A stretch of 64,000 nucleotides of DNA from Helicobacter jaachi (GCF_000763135.2 NZ_JRPR02000002.1:124001-188000), one strand, 5' to 3'; shown: positions 36,706 to 44,988, counted from the first letter of the stretch. Translations and numbers: made by a program. Notes: a model not told the origin generated them from the letters alone.

Positions 36706-37503
36706 TTATGAGTGGTGCATACTTAAAAACATTAAAAGTTTATCCTTACATTTTCTTAAGATTTTTAAGCCTACAGAAAGCGGAGCATATTTGTAGCTGT
36801 GATGATTTTGCCGCCATGCGCGCATACACTGCATATTGGCGCGCAAAATATTTTTAAGACTTGCATTTGAAGTCCCACCGCTGCGCATTTTGACAAAGCA
36901 TTCATTGATATAGAGGCTTTTTAGGCGGTATCTTTGCAAAAATCTTAGCATGATTTCATAATCTGCAGCGATATTATACGTAAGGTCAAATCCCCCATAC
37001 TCCTCATATACGCGCCTTTTGACATAAAAGCTTGGGTGCGGCGGGTGAAGTCCTAGTGCAAAAAAATAGCGCGAAAACTCCCTCCCTTTAAGGTTTCTTA
37101 GCGGTTTGTGTTGGGCATTGACATACAGCACATTTGCGTAGAGAATATCAATGCCGCGCGGACTATCAAAACCCCACGCAATAAAGCGTAAAACTAAATT
37201 TGAAGCAAAAAAATCATCTGCATTCAAAAACCCCACAATCTGCCCTCGTGCGTGCTTTAAGCCTTTATTCATAGCATCATAAATGCCATTATCGCGCTCG
37301 CTCAAAATACGCAAAGCAATGCCTTTTTGCGCGTATTTAGCGCGATAAGATTCTATAATCTCAAGCGTATTATCGCTACTTTTGCCATCAATAATAATAT
37401 GCTCAAAGTCGCTAAAATCCTGCATAATTACAGAATCTAGCGTGTGTTTAATCGTATGCGCGACATTAAATGTAGCCGTGATAATAGAAATTTTAGGCGA
37501 CAT
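36706..37503 (-). CDS. Family 2 glycosyltransferase
   Basis: A 265-residue GT-A glycosyltransferase. It starts KISIITATFNV, has the donor motif IIIDGKSSDNTLEI, and the metal-binding DxD as FLNADDFF (about 92-99). The later PHPSFYVKRRVYEEYGGFD stretch is typical of colanic-acid WcaE-like enzymes. ATG 37503 is preferred, with AAAGG 7 nt upstream, over TTG 37506. It is the last gene of the surface-sugar island and convergent with gatB. Confidence 0.85.
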   Translation of the reverse strand: MSPKISIITATFNVAHTIKHTLDSVIMQDFSDFEHIIIDGKSSDNTLEIIESYRAKYAQKGIALRILSERDNGIYDAMNKGLKHARGQIVGFLNADDFFASNLVLRFIAWGFDSPRGIDILYANVLYVNAQHKPLRNLKGREFSRYFFALGLHPPHPSFYVKRRVYEEYGGFDLTYNIAADYEIMLRFLQRYRLKSLYINECFVKMRSGGTSNASLKNILRANMQCMRAWRQNHHSYKYAPLSVGLKILRKCKDKLLMFLSMHHS

Positions 37504-37542
37504 CAAATCGCCTTTGTGTGTAAAGAGGCTTTGAGCTACAAT

Positions 37543-38808
37543 CTAAGCGCATAGGGTGAGCCTTTGCGCGCTATGGATTGCTGTGGCGTGGGCTAAAATA
37601 TTATACGCATAGCAGAAATGTGCTGCGATGTATCGCGTGGGCGCATATAGGGCTACATATTCGCTTCTGCCCCCCCCCTTGCGTAGCTCATAAGCCCTTT
37701 TGTAGAGCGCGATTATAGAATCTAGCATTTGCTCCTGTGTGAAATGTGCCAAAAAGCGCTCCCTTGCGCCTTTAGCAAAATGCGCGTAGCGAGATTCTAT
37801 ATCGTTTATAGCTTGAGCTATGGCTTTAGGATTTTTAGGCGGGATAACAAGCCCGCTTATGCCGTGTTGATTGACAAAGGCGCTGCCAGAGGGTGAAAGA
37901 TTAGTGCTAATCACAGGCTTACTAAAGCTCATCGCCTCAAGCAGCACTACGCCAAAAGATTCTTGAATGGAGGGCAAAACAAATATATGGCATCGTTCAT
38001 AATAATATGCCAGCTGCTCCCTTGGTATCGCGCCTACAAGAAATACACGATGAGTAAGATTAGCAGCACCAATAAGGCGCTTAAGTTCATTTCTAAGCGC
38101 GCCATCGCCGCCAATGCATAAAATATACTCTTGGCTTAAAAATTTCATACTTTCAATTAAATACACAAAGCCCTTATTTTGCGCTAATCGCCCGAGCGAA
38201 AAAATCATCTTTTTATGCGCGTATTTATCTAAAAAGTCTAAATGCTGCGTATGCGCGCAAGGTGGCTTAAGCAGATGCGCATTAATCCCAATAGGAATGC
38301 TTATACATTTTTGTCTAAAAGGCTTTAAAAAGCGTGATTGTGCGATGTAGTTTGGGCTTGTGGCGATGATAAAATCTGCTCGCTTTAAAAGCCATGTTTG
38401 CAAGGGTTTATAGAATCTAAGCAGATATTTTTGCTTAATAATATCACTATGCCAATGTAAAATGATAATTTTCCCTCTCGCCTTTTTTTGCAGCAAGAAA
38501 AGGGCTAGATTTGCCATAGGGTCTGGCAAATGCAGGTGGATAATATGATAGGGCGCAATAAGGTGTGAGAGCGCGCTAATCATCTGCGGGCTTATAGAAG
38601 TAGAGGCTACCTTGCCAAATGAGGCAGTACGGTAGATTCTAGCGCTCTTAGTAATATCGTATGCAAAACTGCGCGCAGAGTTTGAGCATAACACATCACA
38701 GATTAGCCCTCTAGCATTTAGCCCCTCGCAAATATCTTGCATGACAGATTCTATACCGCCAATATCTGGGGGGTAAAACTTGCCAAATTGCAAAATTCTA
38801 GGCAGCAT
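37543..38808 (-). CDS. Family 4 glycosyltransferase with a phase-variable tail
   Basis: A 421-residue GT-B enzyme. The acceptor-side start reads FYPPDIGGIESVMQDICEGL and the donor-site motif FVLPSIQESFGVVLLEAMSFSKPVI (E-x7-E) is intact. The catalytic fold is complete by about residue 375. A 9-G tract follows (37670-37678; GGG in the protein) and then a 40-residue tail, RSEYVALYAPTRYIAAHFC onward. Other tract lengths would end the protein after about 4 or 22 different residues. The tract therefore alters only the C-terminus. Confidence 0.85.
   Translation of the reverse strand: MLPRILQFGKFYPPDIGGIESVMQDICEGLNARGLICDVLCSNSARSFAYDITKSARIYRTASFGKVASTSISPQMISALSHLIAPYHIIHLHLPDPMANLALFLLQKKARGKIIILHWHSDIIKQKYLLRFYKPLQTWLLKRADFIIATSPNYIAQSRFLKPFRQKCISIPIGINAHLLKPPCAHTQHLDFLDKYAHKKMIFSLGRLAQNKGFVYLIESMKFLSQEYILCIGGDGALRNELKRLIGAANLTHRVFLVGAIPREQLAYYYERCHIFVLPSIQESFGVVLLEAMSFSKPVISTNLSPSGSAFVNQHGISGLVIPPKNPKAIAQAINDIESRYAHFAKGARERFLAHFTQEQMLDSIIALYKRAYELRKGGGRSEYVALYAPTRYIAAHFCYAYNILAHATAIHSAQRLTLCA
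37670..37678 (-). repeat. Poly-G tract, 9 G, in GT4 gene
   Basis: Nine C on the plus strand, near the end of the GT4 gene. Length changes swap the C-terminal tail and leave the core intact. Confidence 0.9.
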
Positions 38809-38984
38809 ATAAATCCTTAAAATGGGTGTTTTCTAAAAAATAGCCGCATTGTATTACAAAATAGCTCATAAAAAGCTTACTAAAGCTGCTTAGAGCCGAA
38901 TACGCCCTAAGCTTAAGCTAAAAACCACTAGGCGCGCGAGATTTTGCCAGCGGAAGCTATAGCGCAGGCTTAAAAGTATGGAGT

Positions 38985-39275
38985 GCGCGTAGCAAGGCAG
39001 GAGGGATTTATTAAAGCCATTGTGAAAGCAGGCGAGCTGTGCGCGATAGAGCTAGGATTTAGACAATAGCGATATATGGGCGTTTTTGAGCCAATGTAGC
39101 GCTTAGATTCTAAACTCACCACTAGCACAAGCAAGCCATCTTCTAGCATCACAAGCGGGCGATTTATAAAATACAGCCTTACGCTTTGCATAATCTTTAG
39201 CAATTGCTATAGAATTATCCTGCCCACAATCATCAACAATAATAATCTCTATAGAATCTAGCTCAAAGTGGGATT
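38985..39275 (-). pseudogene. Remnant of a family 2 glycosyltransferase
   Basis: This fills the 466-nt gap between two GT4 genes. On the minus strand it opens with LDSIEIIIVDDCGQDNSIAI, the GT2 donor motif, from DNA identical at 80 of 81 positions to the intact GT2 gene (41363-41443). After about 30 more codons the frame stops. In a second frame, LEDGLLVLVV and PIYRYCLNPSSIAH resemble the C-terminal AEDVLKSFW and LYVYCESTSSITR of that gene. The middle, including the DxD, is deleted. It is therefore a decayed paralogue. Confidence 0.75.
39181..39261. repeat. 81-bp direct repeat, copy 1
   Basis: Differs from 41363-41443 at one base. It lies in the GT2 remnant; the other copy is in the intact GT2 gene. 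Confidence 0.92.
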
Positions 39276-40655
39276 TTAGATTATGCCCCCGTTAAAATAT
39301 GCGTCTAAAAGCCCTTGCATATATGGCTTTTGGCGTAAAGACTTGATAGCGCGCGTGCGTTTGGAAGTAAAAAGCGCAAATGTGCGCGGATAATTTATAA
39401 GTAGCGCCTCAAGGCTTGATTGCAAATCATTAAAGCTAAAGCCGCCAAATCGCTTTGCTGTGATGCTTAGCTCTGGGAGATTTGAAACAAGTGCTGGGCA
39501 GCCTGCTAGCATAGATTCTACAATGCTTAGCCCAAAGGTCTCATAGCATAGGCTTGGGGTAATTGAGAGCTTTGCAATTTGCAAAATGGCTTTTATTTCT
39601 TCGGGCTTAAGATTACCTAAAAAGTCATAGCTTGAGGCTTGCATGGTGCGTCGTGCGAGATTCTCACACCTTGCCCTATCATCGCCCTTGCCAATGATGA
39701 GTAGCTTAAAATGCGCAAAATTAGGCTTTTTAATGAGATTTGCAAAAGCCTCAATAAGCAGAGTGATATTTTTCTCCGCGCTTAATCGCCCAAAAAATAC
39801 TAGCACATCTTGCTTGTTAGAGAGTTTCACTAAGGGATTATAGAATCTCATTTCAATAGGATTGGTAAGTACTTGCAGCTTTGCCCTATCCCAGCCGTCA
39901 TCTAAATGCTTTTGTAGTTGGAAACTACCCACACAAAGCACTTTATCAAAGAGAGTTTTAGTATTTAAAAATATGCCTTGATAGAATAGCGTGCGAATGC
40001 CTTTGAGTATAGAGTAGATTCTGCCGCGTCTGTCGCAATTTTTCCACATTATGGCAAGCTTGCAGCGTCCTATGCAGTATTCACAAGTGTGTTGTATAGC
40101 ATAATTATAAAGCCCACCATTAGCGCAAGGTGCGTAACCATGCTCGGTATAAATAAGCCTTGTGCGCGGATATGCCCTCTTATAGGCTCTAAGTGCGAAA
40201 AGCACACTAGGACTAAGGCGTGAGAGGTAGTTTTGCGTATGGATAATATGCGGCTTATGTGTGAATAAAAAGGTTTTTAAGCGCGCATAATTTGTGTAAT
40301 TAAAAATATACTTAAATGCTCCGCGTATTTTAGGATACTGCTCCCAATCATCAAGGCGCAGGAATTGTGAAGGCGCGATATTGCAAGGTGGAGCAACATC
40401 ACAGCTTGCCACAAAGACATTAAACGCCTTAGAATCTAGGCTAGATTCTATAGTGTTGCGAAAGACAGATTCTGCGCCGCCTTTGTATGAATCTGAAGCA
40501 AGATGCAAAAGGATTTTGCGTTCAAATGGGACTTTGTGGGTTAGAGTTTGATTTTGCCAAGTGTGAGAATGGCGAGCATCATGCGCACATAGGTTTGCCA
40601 TTTGCGATGATAAGCAAGAGATTTTATGCAGGCTCGCAAATAGGGAGAAAAGCAT
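39276..40655 (-). CDS. Family 4 glycosyltransferase
   Basis: A 459-residue GT-B enzyme. The fold proper starts near residue 46 with KILLHLASDSYKGGAESVF. The donor-site motif is SITPSLCYETFGLSIVESMLAGCP, with both glutamates. A cysteine-rich insert CEYCIGRCKLAIMWKNC (about 192-208) is unusual. The start is uncertain: ATG 40655 lies 6 nt after a poly-G tract inside the upstream GT2 gene, and ATG 40601 is also possible. A tract of 9 or 12 G would fuse this gene in frame to the GT2. It ends FNGGII, on a short relic of the same tract. Confidence 0.82.
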   Translation of the reverse strand: MLFSLFASLHKISCLSSQMANLCAHDARHSHTWQNQTLTHKVPFERKILLHLASDSYKGGAESVFRNTIESSLDSKAFNVFVASCDVAPPCNIAPSQFLRLDDWEQYPKIRGAFKYIFNYTNYARLKTFLFTHKPHIIHTQNYLSRLSPSVLFALRAYKRAYPRTRLIYTEHGYAPCANGGLYNYAIQHTCEYCIGRCKLAIMWKNCDRRGRIYSILKGIRTLFYQGIFLNTKTLFDKVLCVGSFQLQKHLDDGWDRAKLQVLTNPIEMRFYNPLVKLSNKQDVLVFFGRLSAEKNITLLIEAFANLIKKPNFAHFKLLIIGKGDDRARCENLARRTMQASSYDFLGNLKPEEIKAILQIAKLSITPSLCYETFGLSIVESMLAGCPALVSNLPELSITAKRFGGFSFNDLQSSLEALLINYPRTFALFTSKRTRAIKSLRQKPYMQGLLDAYFNGGII

Positions 40656-41536
40656 ATTATGCCCCCCCCCCCGTTAGTTTGCTCATCATAGCGATGTTCT
40701 AATGCAATGACACTCTTTAAAATATTAATCGTGTGTTTTTGTGCGGGGAGAAAGGCGCTATTGGCGCGCACTTCTGGCACATTTGATAGAGAATCTAGCT
40801 CATTTATCACGCGCGAAATATCTGCAATTTTTCTATCGCGCGTGTGAAAGTCGATTTTGCGCGTAATGGAGCTTGTGCTTTCACAATATACATAGAGTTT
40901 ATCATCTATGCCCACACTTTTTTGAGCTAGTGCGCATATCCAAAAGGATTTTAGCACATCTTCTGCCATTGTGAGGCGCGTATCCTCGCCCATATGTGCC
41001 ACGAGCAAATTTATCGCGCGCGCGATGTGCGAAGCTTTATAAAGCTTCGCACATATGTGCCACGGAGGTGTGGCACAATGGGCGAAAACTTCATAAAGTA
41101 TCTCCTCTTCGCGTAAGGGTTTAGTAATCACAGGCGGGCTTACACGTTTCCAAGTCTTTGGCTCAAAACGCATACCAAAAAAGACAATATCTGCTCCAGA
41201 TTCTATGGCGACATCATACACGCGCTTGCAAGTTTGCGCCAAAAGATAATCATCTGCATCTAAAAATGTAAGATACTCCCCTCTAGCAGCCTTTATACCT
41301 TTAATACGCGCACCAAATGTGCCTAAATTCTTACTATTCCTAACAATACAGATTCTATCATCACGCTTTGCATAATCCTTAGCAATTGCTATAGAATTAT
41401 CCTGCCCACAATCATCAACAATAATAATCTCTATAGAATCTAGACTTTGATTAGTGCAAGATTCTATAGCCCTTGCAATGTGTGCTTGCGCGTTAAACAC
41501 GGGGATAATGATAGAGACTTTAGGATTGTTTGGCAT
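40541..41536 (-). CDS. Family 2 glycosyltransferase, phase-variable, on in this sequence
   Basis: A 331-residue GT-A enzyme. It starts KVSIIIPVFNAQAHIARAIE, has the donor motif EIIIVDDCGQDNS (36-48) and the DxD in FLDADDYLL (91-99). Near residue 284, 11 G (40662-40672) encode GGGG within EQTNGGGGIICF and keep the frame open to the stop at 40541. Ten G would stop at once (GCA TAA). Nine or twelve would run into the GT4 gene. A perfect 30-bp palindrome lies within the coding region (41025-41054). Confidence 0.85.
   Translation of the reverse strand: MPNNPKVSIIIPVFNAQAHIARAIESCTNQSLDSIEIIIVDDCGQDNSIAIAKDYAKRDDRICIVRNSKNLGTFGARIKGIKAARGEYLTFLDADDYLLAQTCKRVYDVAIESGADIVFFGMRFEPKTWKRVSPPVITKPLREEEILYEVFAHCATPPWHICAKLYKASHIARAINLLVAHMGEDTRLTMAEDVLKSFWICALAQKSVGIDDKLYVYCESTSSITRKIDFHTRDRKIADISRVINELDSLSNVPEVRANSAFLPAQKHTINILKSVIALEHRYDEQTNGGGGIICFSPYLRACIKSLAYHRKWQTYVRMMLAILTLGKIKL
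40662..40672 (-). repeat. Poly-G tract, 11 G, in GT2 gene
   Basis: Flank TAAC before and CATAAT after on the coding strand. The same flanks surround 5 G at 39286-39290. Current length is in frame for the GT2 gene. Confidence 0.95.
41025..41054. repeat. 30-bp perfect palindrome within GT2 gene
   Basis: ATGTGCGAAGCTTTA followed by its exact reverse complement. Direct copies of ATATGTGCCACG flank it (40993-41004 and 41053-41064), and TGTGCCAC/GTGGCACA pairs just beyond. The coding frame stays open through all of it. Confidence 0.85.
41363..41443. repeat. 81-bp direct repeat, copy 2
   Basis: Located in the 5' part of the intact GT2 gene. One mismatch to 39181-39261, which marks a recent duplication or gene conversion. 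Confidence 0.92.
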
Positions 41537-41972
41537 TATAGAGGCTTTGGAGTTTAAATCGCAATGAGCGGGGCAAGAGGGACTTTATGCCATATTTTAT
41601 GAGTGTGAGTGCGTATTTAGCGCAAAAAATGGGCGCATAGCCTGCATTTGTGCGCGCAATTATGCGCAGCTCCTCTTTAAAATACTGCCAGCTAGGCTTT
41701 GAGGATAGTCCATGGGCGTTATATACGCTCACAATTATGTTGATGTATAAAAATTTTGCGCCCTGTCTGTAAATATGCGTGAAAAATGCAGAATCTGCGC
41801 AGATTTTAAAGCTTGTATCAAATTTGTGTTGTTTTAATAAATCTGTGCGCACAAATACGCTTTGATGACAAAAGGGCATACGATACGCAGGATTATAGCT
41901 TATACGGGGGATTTTGGCATGATTCTCATCAAGCCAAAAGAGCGTATCGCCATAAATTGCAGCATAATGCAT
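41520..41972 (-). pseudogene. C-terminal half of a family 2 glycosyltransferase
   Basis: This 150-residue frame corresponds to the second half of the GT2 at 43047: IYGDTLFWLDENH aligns with VIYGDTHIIYDN, and GLSSKPSWQYFKEEL with GISSKPSWQVFKED. The donor-binding N-terminal half and DxD are missing, so it cannot be a complete enzyme. Yet ATG 41972 has AAGGA before it, and a TTGCTT-N16-TATAAT promoter lies upstream. It may therefore be expressed, and its 3' end overlaps the next GT2 gene by 17 nt. Confidence 0.7.
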
Positions 41973-42030
41973 TATAAAATCCTTGTGGATAGAATCTATG
42001 TAAGGCTTAGCATAAAGGCAAAATCGCGCG

Positions 42031-42058
42031 ATTATAACAAATTGAGTATGAAAAGCAA
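42031..42058 (-). promoter_or_regulatory. Sigma-70-type promoter inside the sugar island
   Basis: On the minus strand TTGCTT (42058-42053), 16 nt, TATAAT (42036-42031). It lies directly after the fucosyltransferase stop and would drive the truncated GT2 and the genes downstream. Confidence 0.55.
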
Positions 42059-42059
42059 A

Positions 42060-43037
42060 TTAACGCGCGCGTAGCCAAGATATAGCGCGCTTTGGGAGTT
42101 TGAGTGCAGAAATAAAGCGCGCATAATATTTATAGCGTTTTTCTTCGGAATTTTTAGGATAAGCGCGGCGGAAAGCCTGCGCATAGGGTTGATTAAAAAT
42201 ATGCACCAAAAATGCCTCTAGTTTTTCATCAAATTGCTCTTTATGATTGGTATCTAAAAATAGTGGCGTTTGCAGTATAGTGAGCTGCTTTTTGGGGTTA
42301 GATTCTATATCTTTAATATGAGCGATTAAATCTTGCAAACAGGCAAAATCATGCGCATAAATGAGAGCTTGTGTATTCACCCCCCCCCCGTTAAATAACG
42401 CACCTTTTAGCAGAGTATCACCCCAATAAATAGGAATAGTTTGCGCGCCTGCGGCTTGGATTAGCTTTTCTGTGAGATAGCCGGGTGAGGAGGAGTTCTC
42501 AAAGCAGAGTGAAAAGAGGCATTCTTTTTGAAAGGCAAATTTATCTTTTAGCGGCGCGCCAATATTATTTAAATATTTACCTCCAGAATCTACGCGCTTA
42601 AACTTGCATAGCTCGTGGAATACTTGTTCTCTGTAAGGGTCGGCATTATGCCCATTACTTACAATAAAATTACAAAAACGCTTTTTTTGCGCGAGTGTTT
42701 GGGGTGTGATAAGGCTGTGTTTATGAAGTGCGCGTGTATAATCTGCTTCATAAAACAGATAAAGCGGATAGCGCATGTAGCGGTCAAGGAAATGCAAATG
42801 CTCAAAACCAATGGCATAATCACAAATATTAAAATTAGGCGATACATTCTCCCCTGTGAAAAAGATTCTCACACAATCATATTTAATATGCTCGCTGCCA
42901 AAGACGGAATAGAAAATATATGAGGGAGTTATAGAATCTAAAATCACTTCAAAATGCTTTTTAAGCATTTCACATAGCGCATTTGCAATGCCTTGCATAT
43001 CGCCAAAATCACAAAATGCAATACGAATTTGCTTCAT
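42060..43037 (-). CDS. Family 10 fucosyltransferase, phase-variable, on
   Basis: A 325-residue alpha-1,3/4-fucosyltransferase-type enzyme. GT10 marks are FFTGENVSPNFNICDYAIGF (about 59-78) and the donor-site block FENSSSPGYLTEKLIQAAG followed by IPIYWGD. Such enzymes build Lewis-type antigens on Helicobacter LPS. The 10-G tract (42380-42389) encodes GGG in LFNGGGVNTQ, only a few residues after the YWGD motif, so frame loss would remove the rest of the donor domain. The heptad tail of H. pylori FutA/FutB is absent. Confidence 0.87.
   Translation of the reverse strand: MKQIRIAFCDFGDMQGIANALCEMLKKHFEVILDSITPSYIFYSVFGSEHIKYDCVRIFFTGENVSPNFNICDYAIGFEHLHFLDRYMRYPLYLFYEADYTRALHKHSLITPQTLAQKKRFCNFIVSNGHNADPYREQVFHELCKFKRVDSGGKYLNNIGAPLKDKFAFQKECLFSLCFENSSSPGYLTEKLIQAAGAQTIPIYWGDTLLKGALFNGGGVNTQALIYAHDFACLQDLIAHIKDIESNPKKQLTILQTPLFLDTNHKEQFDEKLEAFLVHIFNQPYAQAFRRAYPKNSEEKRYKYYARFISALKLPKRAISWLRAR
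42380..42389 (-). repeat. Poly-G tract, 10 G, in fucosyltransferase gene
   Basis: Coding-strand flanks TTTAAC and TGAATACA. Nearly the same flanks occur at 62405 in an unrelated GT90 gene. Present length keeps the frame open. Confidence 0.95.
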
Positions 43038-43046
43038 ATTTATCCT

Positions 43047-43913
43047 TTAGCTGTGGGTTTTACTTAAGTAGATTCTGGCACGATTGCGGAATTTGTGCGG
43101 GATAAGGCTTCTTATAATAAAGCGCGGAATGACATAAAAGAGATATTTGAATGTATGAAATATGGGGAAAAGGCGATTATATTTATAGCCTATGGCGCAA
43201 TCCTCTTTGAACACTTGCCAAGAGGGCTTTGAGCTTATGCCCTCACATGTAAAGCTTGATATAATAATGGGCAGGTAGGTGAATTTAGCACCATTATTGT
43301 AGGCTTTGGTAAAAAAATCCGTATCGCCAGCGATTTTAAAAGCAGTGTCATATTTATAGCGCCGCATAAGGGGCGTGGCGATAAAGGCAGATTGATGAAT
43401 AAAGCGATGATGATATTTATGGGAGGTGTCTTGCGCATGGAGGATTTTAGAATGAATATTATCATAGATGATGTGCGTATCACCATAAATAACATCACTA
43501 TCCCCCCCCCCGTAAGATTCTATAAATTGCGTAAAAAGCTCTGTAATGGTATGAGTATTATAGAATCTATCTCCGCTATTCATAAAATTACACCATTCTC
43601 CGCTAGCAAGCTCAATGCCTTTATTCATCGCATCATAAATGCCGCTATCTTTTTGGCTTAAAAATTTAAAATGCACATTTTTTTGCCTATGCGTGGCTTC
43701 AAGATAGAATCTAGCTTCATCTTTATGCGTAATATGCGCAAGATTTGTGATGTAAGATTCTATACATTCTTTTGAGCCATCATGGCTTGCACCATCAATG
43801 ATTATATATTCAATATACGGATAATCCTGCGTAATGACAGAATCCATAGTCTCAAGAATATGGGCTTTATCATTATAGACAATAGTGATAATGCTCACTT
43901 TAGGGAAAGTCAT
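43047..43913 (-). CDS. Family 2 glycosyltransferase, phase-variable, on
   Basis: A 288-residue GT-A enzyme resembling WcaE-like transferases. It starts KVSIITIVYND, has donor motif IIIDGASHDGS (38-48), KDSGIYDAMNKGIELA, and the DxD equivalent in FMNSGDRFYN. Ten G (43502-43511) encode GGG in IESYGGGDSDVIYGD in the middle of the protein. Frame loss would remove the acceptor half. The start overlaps pyrC by 4 nt (ATGA), so the island may be read from the pyrC promoter. Confidence 0.86.
   Translation of the reverse strand: MTFPKVSIITIVYNDKAHILETMDSVITQDYPYIEYIIIDGASHDGSKECIESYITNLAHITHKDEARFYLEATHRQKNVHFKFLSQKDSGIYDAMNKGIELASGEWCNFMNSGDRFYNTHTITELFTQFIESYGGGDSDVIYGDTHIIYDNIHSKILHAQDTSHKYHHRFIHQSAFIATPLMRRYKYDTAFKIAGDTDFFTKAYNNGAKFTYLPIIISSFTCEGISSKPSWQVFKEDCAIGYKYNRLFPIFHTFKYLFYVIPRFIIRSLIPHKFRNRARIYLSKTHS
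43502..43511 (-). repeat. Poly-G tract, 10 G, in GT2 gene
   Basis: Coding-strand flanks TTAC and ATAG, right next to an AGATTCT word. In frame at this length. Confidence 0.95.
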
Positions 43914-44935
43914 AGATGTATGTCTTTTATCCGCCAGGGGAGTATCTCGCCCGCGTAAAGTGGAATAACGCGCCCAAGTGGCGTATCAATATGAGAAGGC
44001 ACTTCAAAATTTTTACGCTCTAAAATAATATCCTTTTTAGGGAAATCGCTTAAGGCATAATGCGTAATAGCGCGATTGCTAAGAAAATCTTGTATATGCT
44101 CAAGCGCGTTATGAGATTCAAAAAGTGCTACGAGTTTAGGCAGTAGCACAGGCGCGGAGAAAATGCCCGCTGCGCCTTTAGCACTAAGTTTGGCAGATTC
44201 TAAATGTGGGGCAGAATCTGAACCAAAGCTAATTTTTGGGTGCGCACTTAGGGCAGCTTGCAGTAATGCATCTCTATCTTTGGGCGTTTTTAGCATAGGC
44301 TTGCAGAAAAGGTGTGGATTAAGCGCGCCACCTAGCACATCATCAAGGCATAATGTGATGTGATGTAATGTGAGCGTGCCATAGAGGTTTTCATACTTTT
44401 CTATCATCTCAAGGCTGCGCCTATCGCTCATATGCTCAATAATCACCTTTAAGCGCGGAAAGTGTTGCGCGATAAAAGCAAAGACCTCCAAAAACTCATA
44501 TTCGCGCTCCATACAAAATCCATAACTTTCCCCATGAATAGATAAAATAAAGCCCAAATCCTGCGCAAGCTCAAAGATATGCAATGTTTTCTCGCATAAT
44601 ATATCACCCACACCACCTTCACTTCCGGTAGTAGCGCCCTTTGGGTAGAGCTTTAAAATCTTAATACCAGCATCTTTAGCCTTTTGCAGCTCTGCTTTAT
44701 CTAAGTTTGGTGTGAGAAAAATGCTCACAAGCGGCATAAAGGGCTTTGGGCTATTAGATTCTATATTTGCCTTATATGCTAGCGCTTGCTGTGTCGTGGT
44801 AATGGGCGTTTTGAGATTTGGCATAACCACACCCGCACTAAAGATATTCGCGCTAAAGGGCAATATGGCATTTAGCATATCGCCCTCGCGCAAGTGCAAA
44901 TGCATATCCATAGGATTAGTGATGTGAAATGTCAT
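43910..44935 (-). CDS. pyrC: Dihydroorotase
   Basis: A 341-residue class II zinc dihydroorotase of pyrimidine synthesis. It starts with the metal motif DMHLHLREG (10-18). The carboxylated lysine lies in ILKLYPKGATT (about 93-103), further zinc histidines in SIHGES and IEHMSD, and the catalytic aspartate in FGSDSAPH. Normal length. It precedes the glycosyltransferase island on the same strand. Confidence 0.95.
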   Translation of the reverse strand: MTFHITNPMDMHLHLREGDMLNAILPFSANIFSAGVVMPNLKTPITTTQQALAYKANIESNSPKPFMPLVSIFLTPNLDKAELQKAKDAGIKILKLYPKGATTGSEGGVGDILCEKTLHIFELAQDLGFILSIHGESYGFCMEREYEFLEVFAFIAQHFPRLKVIIEHMSDRRSLEMIEKYENLYGTLTLHHITLCLDDVLGGALNPHLFCKPMLKTPKDRDALLQAALSAHPKISFGSDSAPHLESAKLSAKGAAGIFSAPVLLPKLVALFESHNALEHIQDFLSNRAITHYALSDFPKKDIILERKNFEVPSHIDTPLGRVIPLYAGEILPWRIKDIHL

Positions 44936-44988
44936 CTTTGCCCCTTAAATTTATAGAATTTGCACATTATAGAATCTGCGTTTATTGG

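Noticed and set aside
38970-39203. Open frame of 77 codons between two GT4 genes
   Set aside because: Its sequence fits the C-terminal part of a GT2 in a frame different from the remaining N-terminal piece. There is no ribosome site. I treat it as part of a pseudogene.
36706-43913. Prophage or integrative element at the sugar island
   Set aside because: No integrase, transposase, tRNA-linked attachment repeat or phage gene is visible. The island contains only glycosyltransferases and sits between housekeeping genes.
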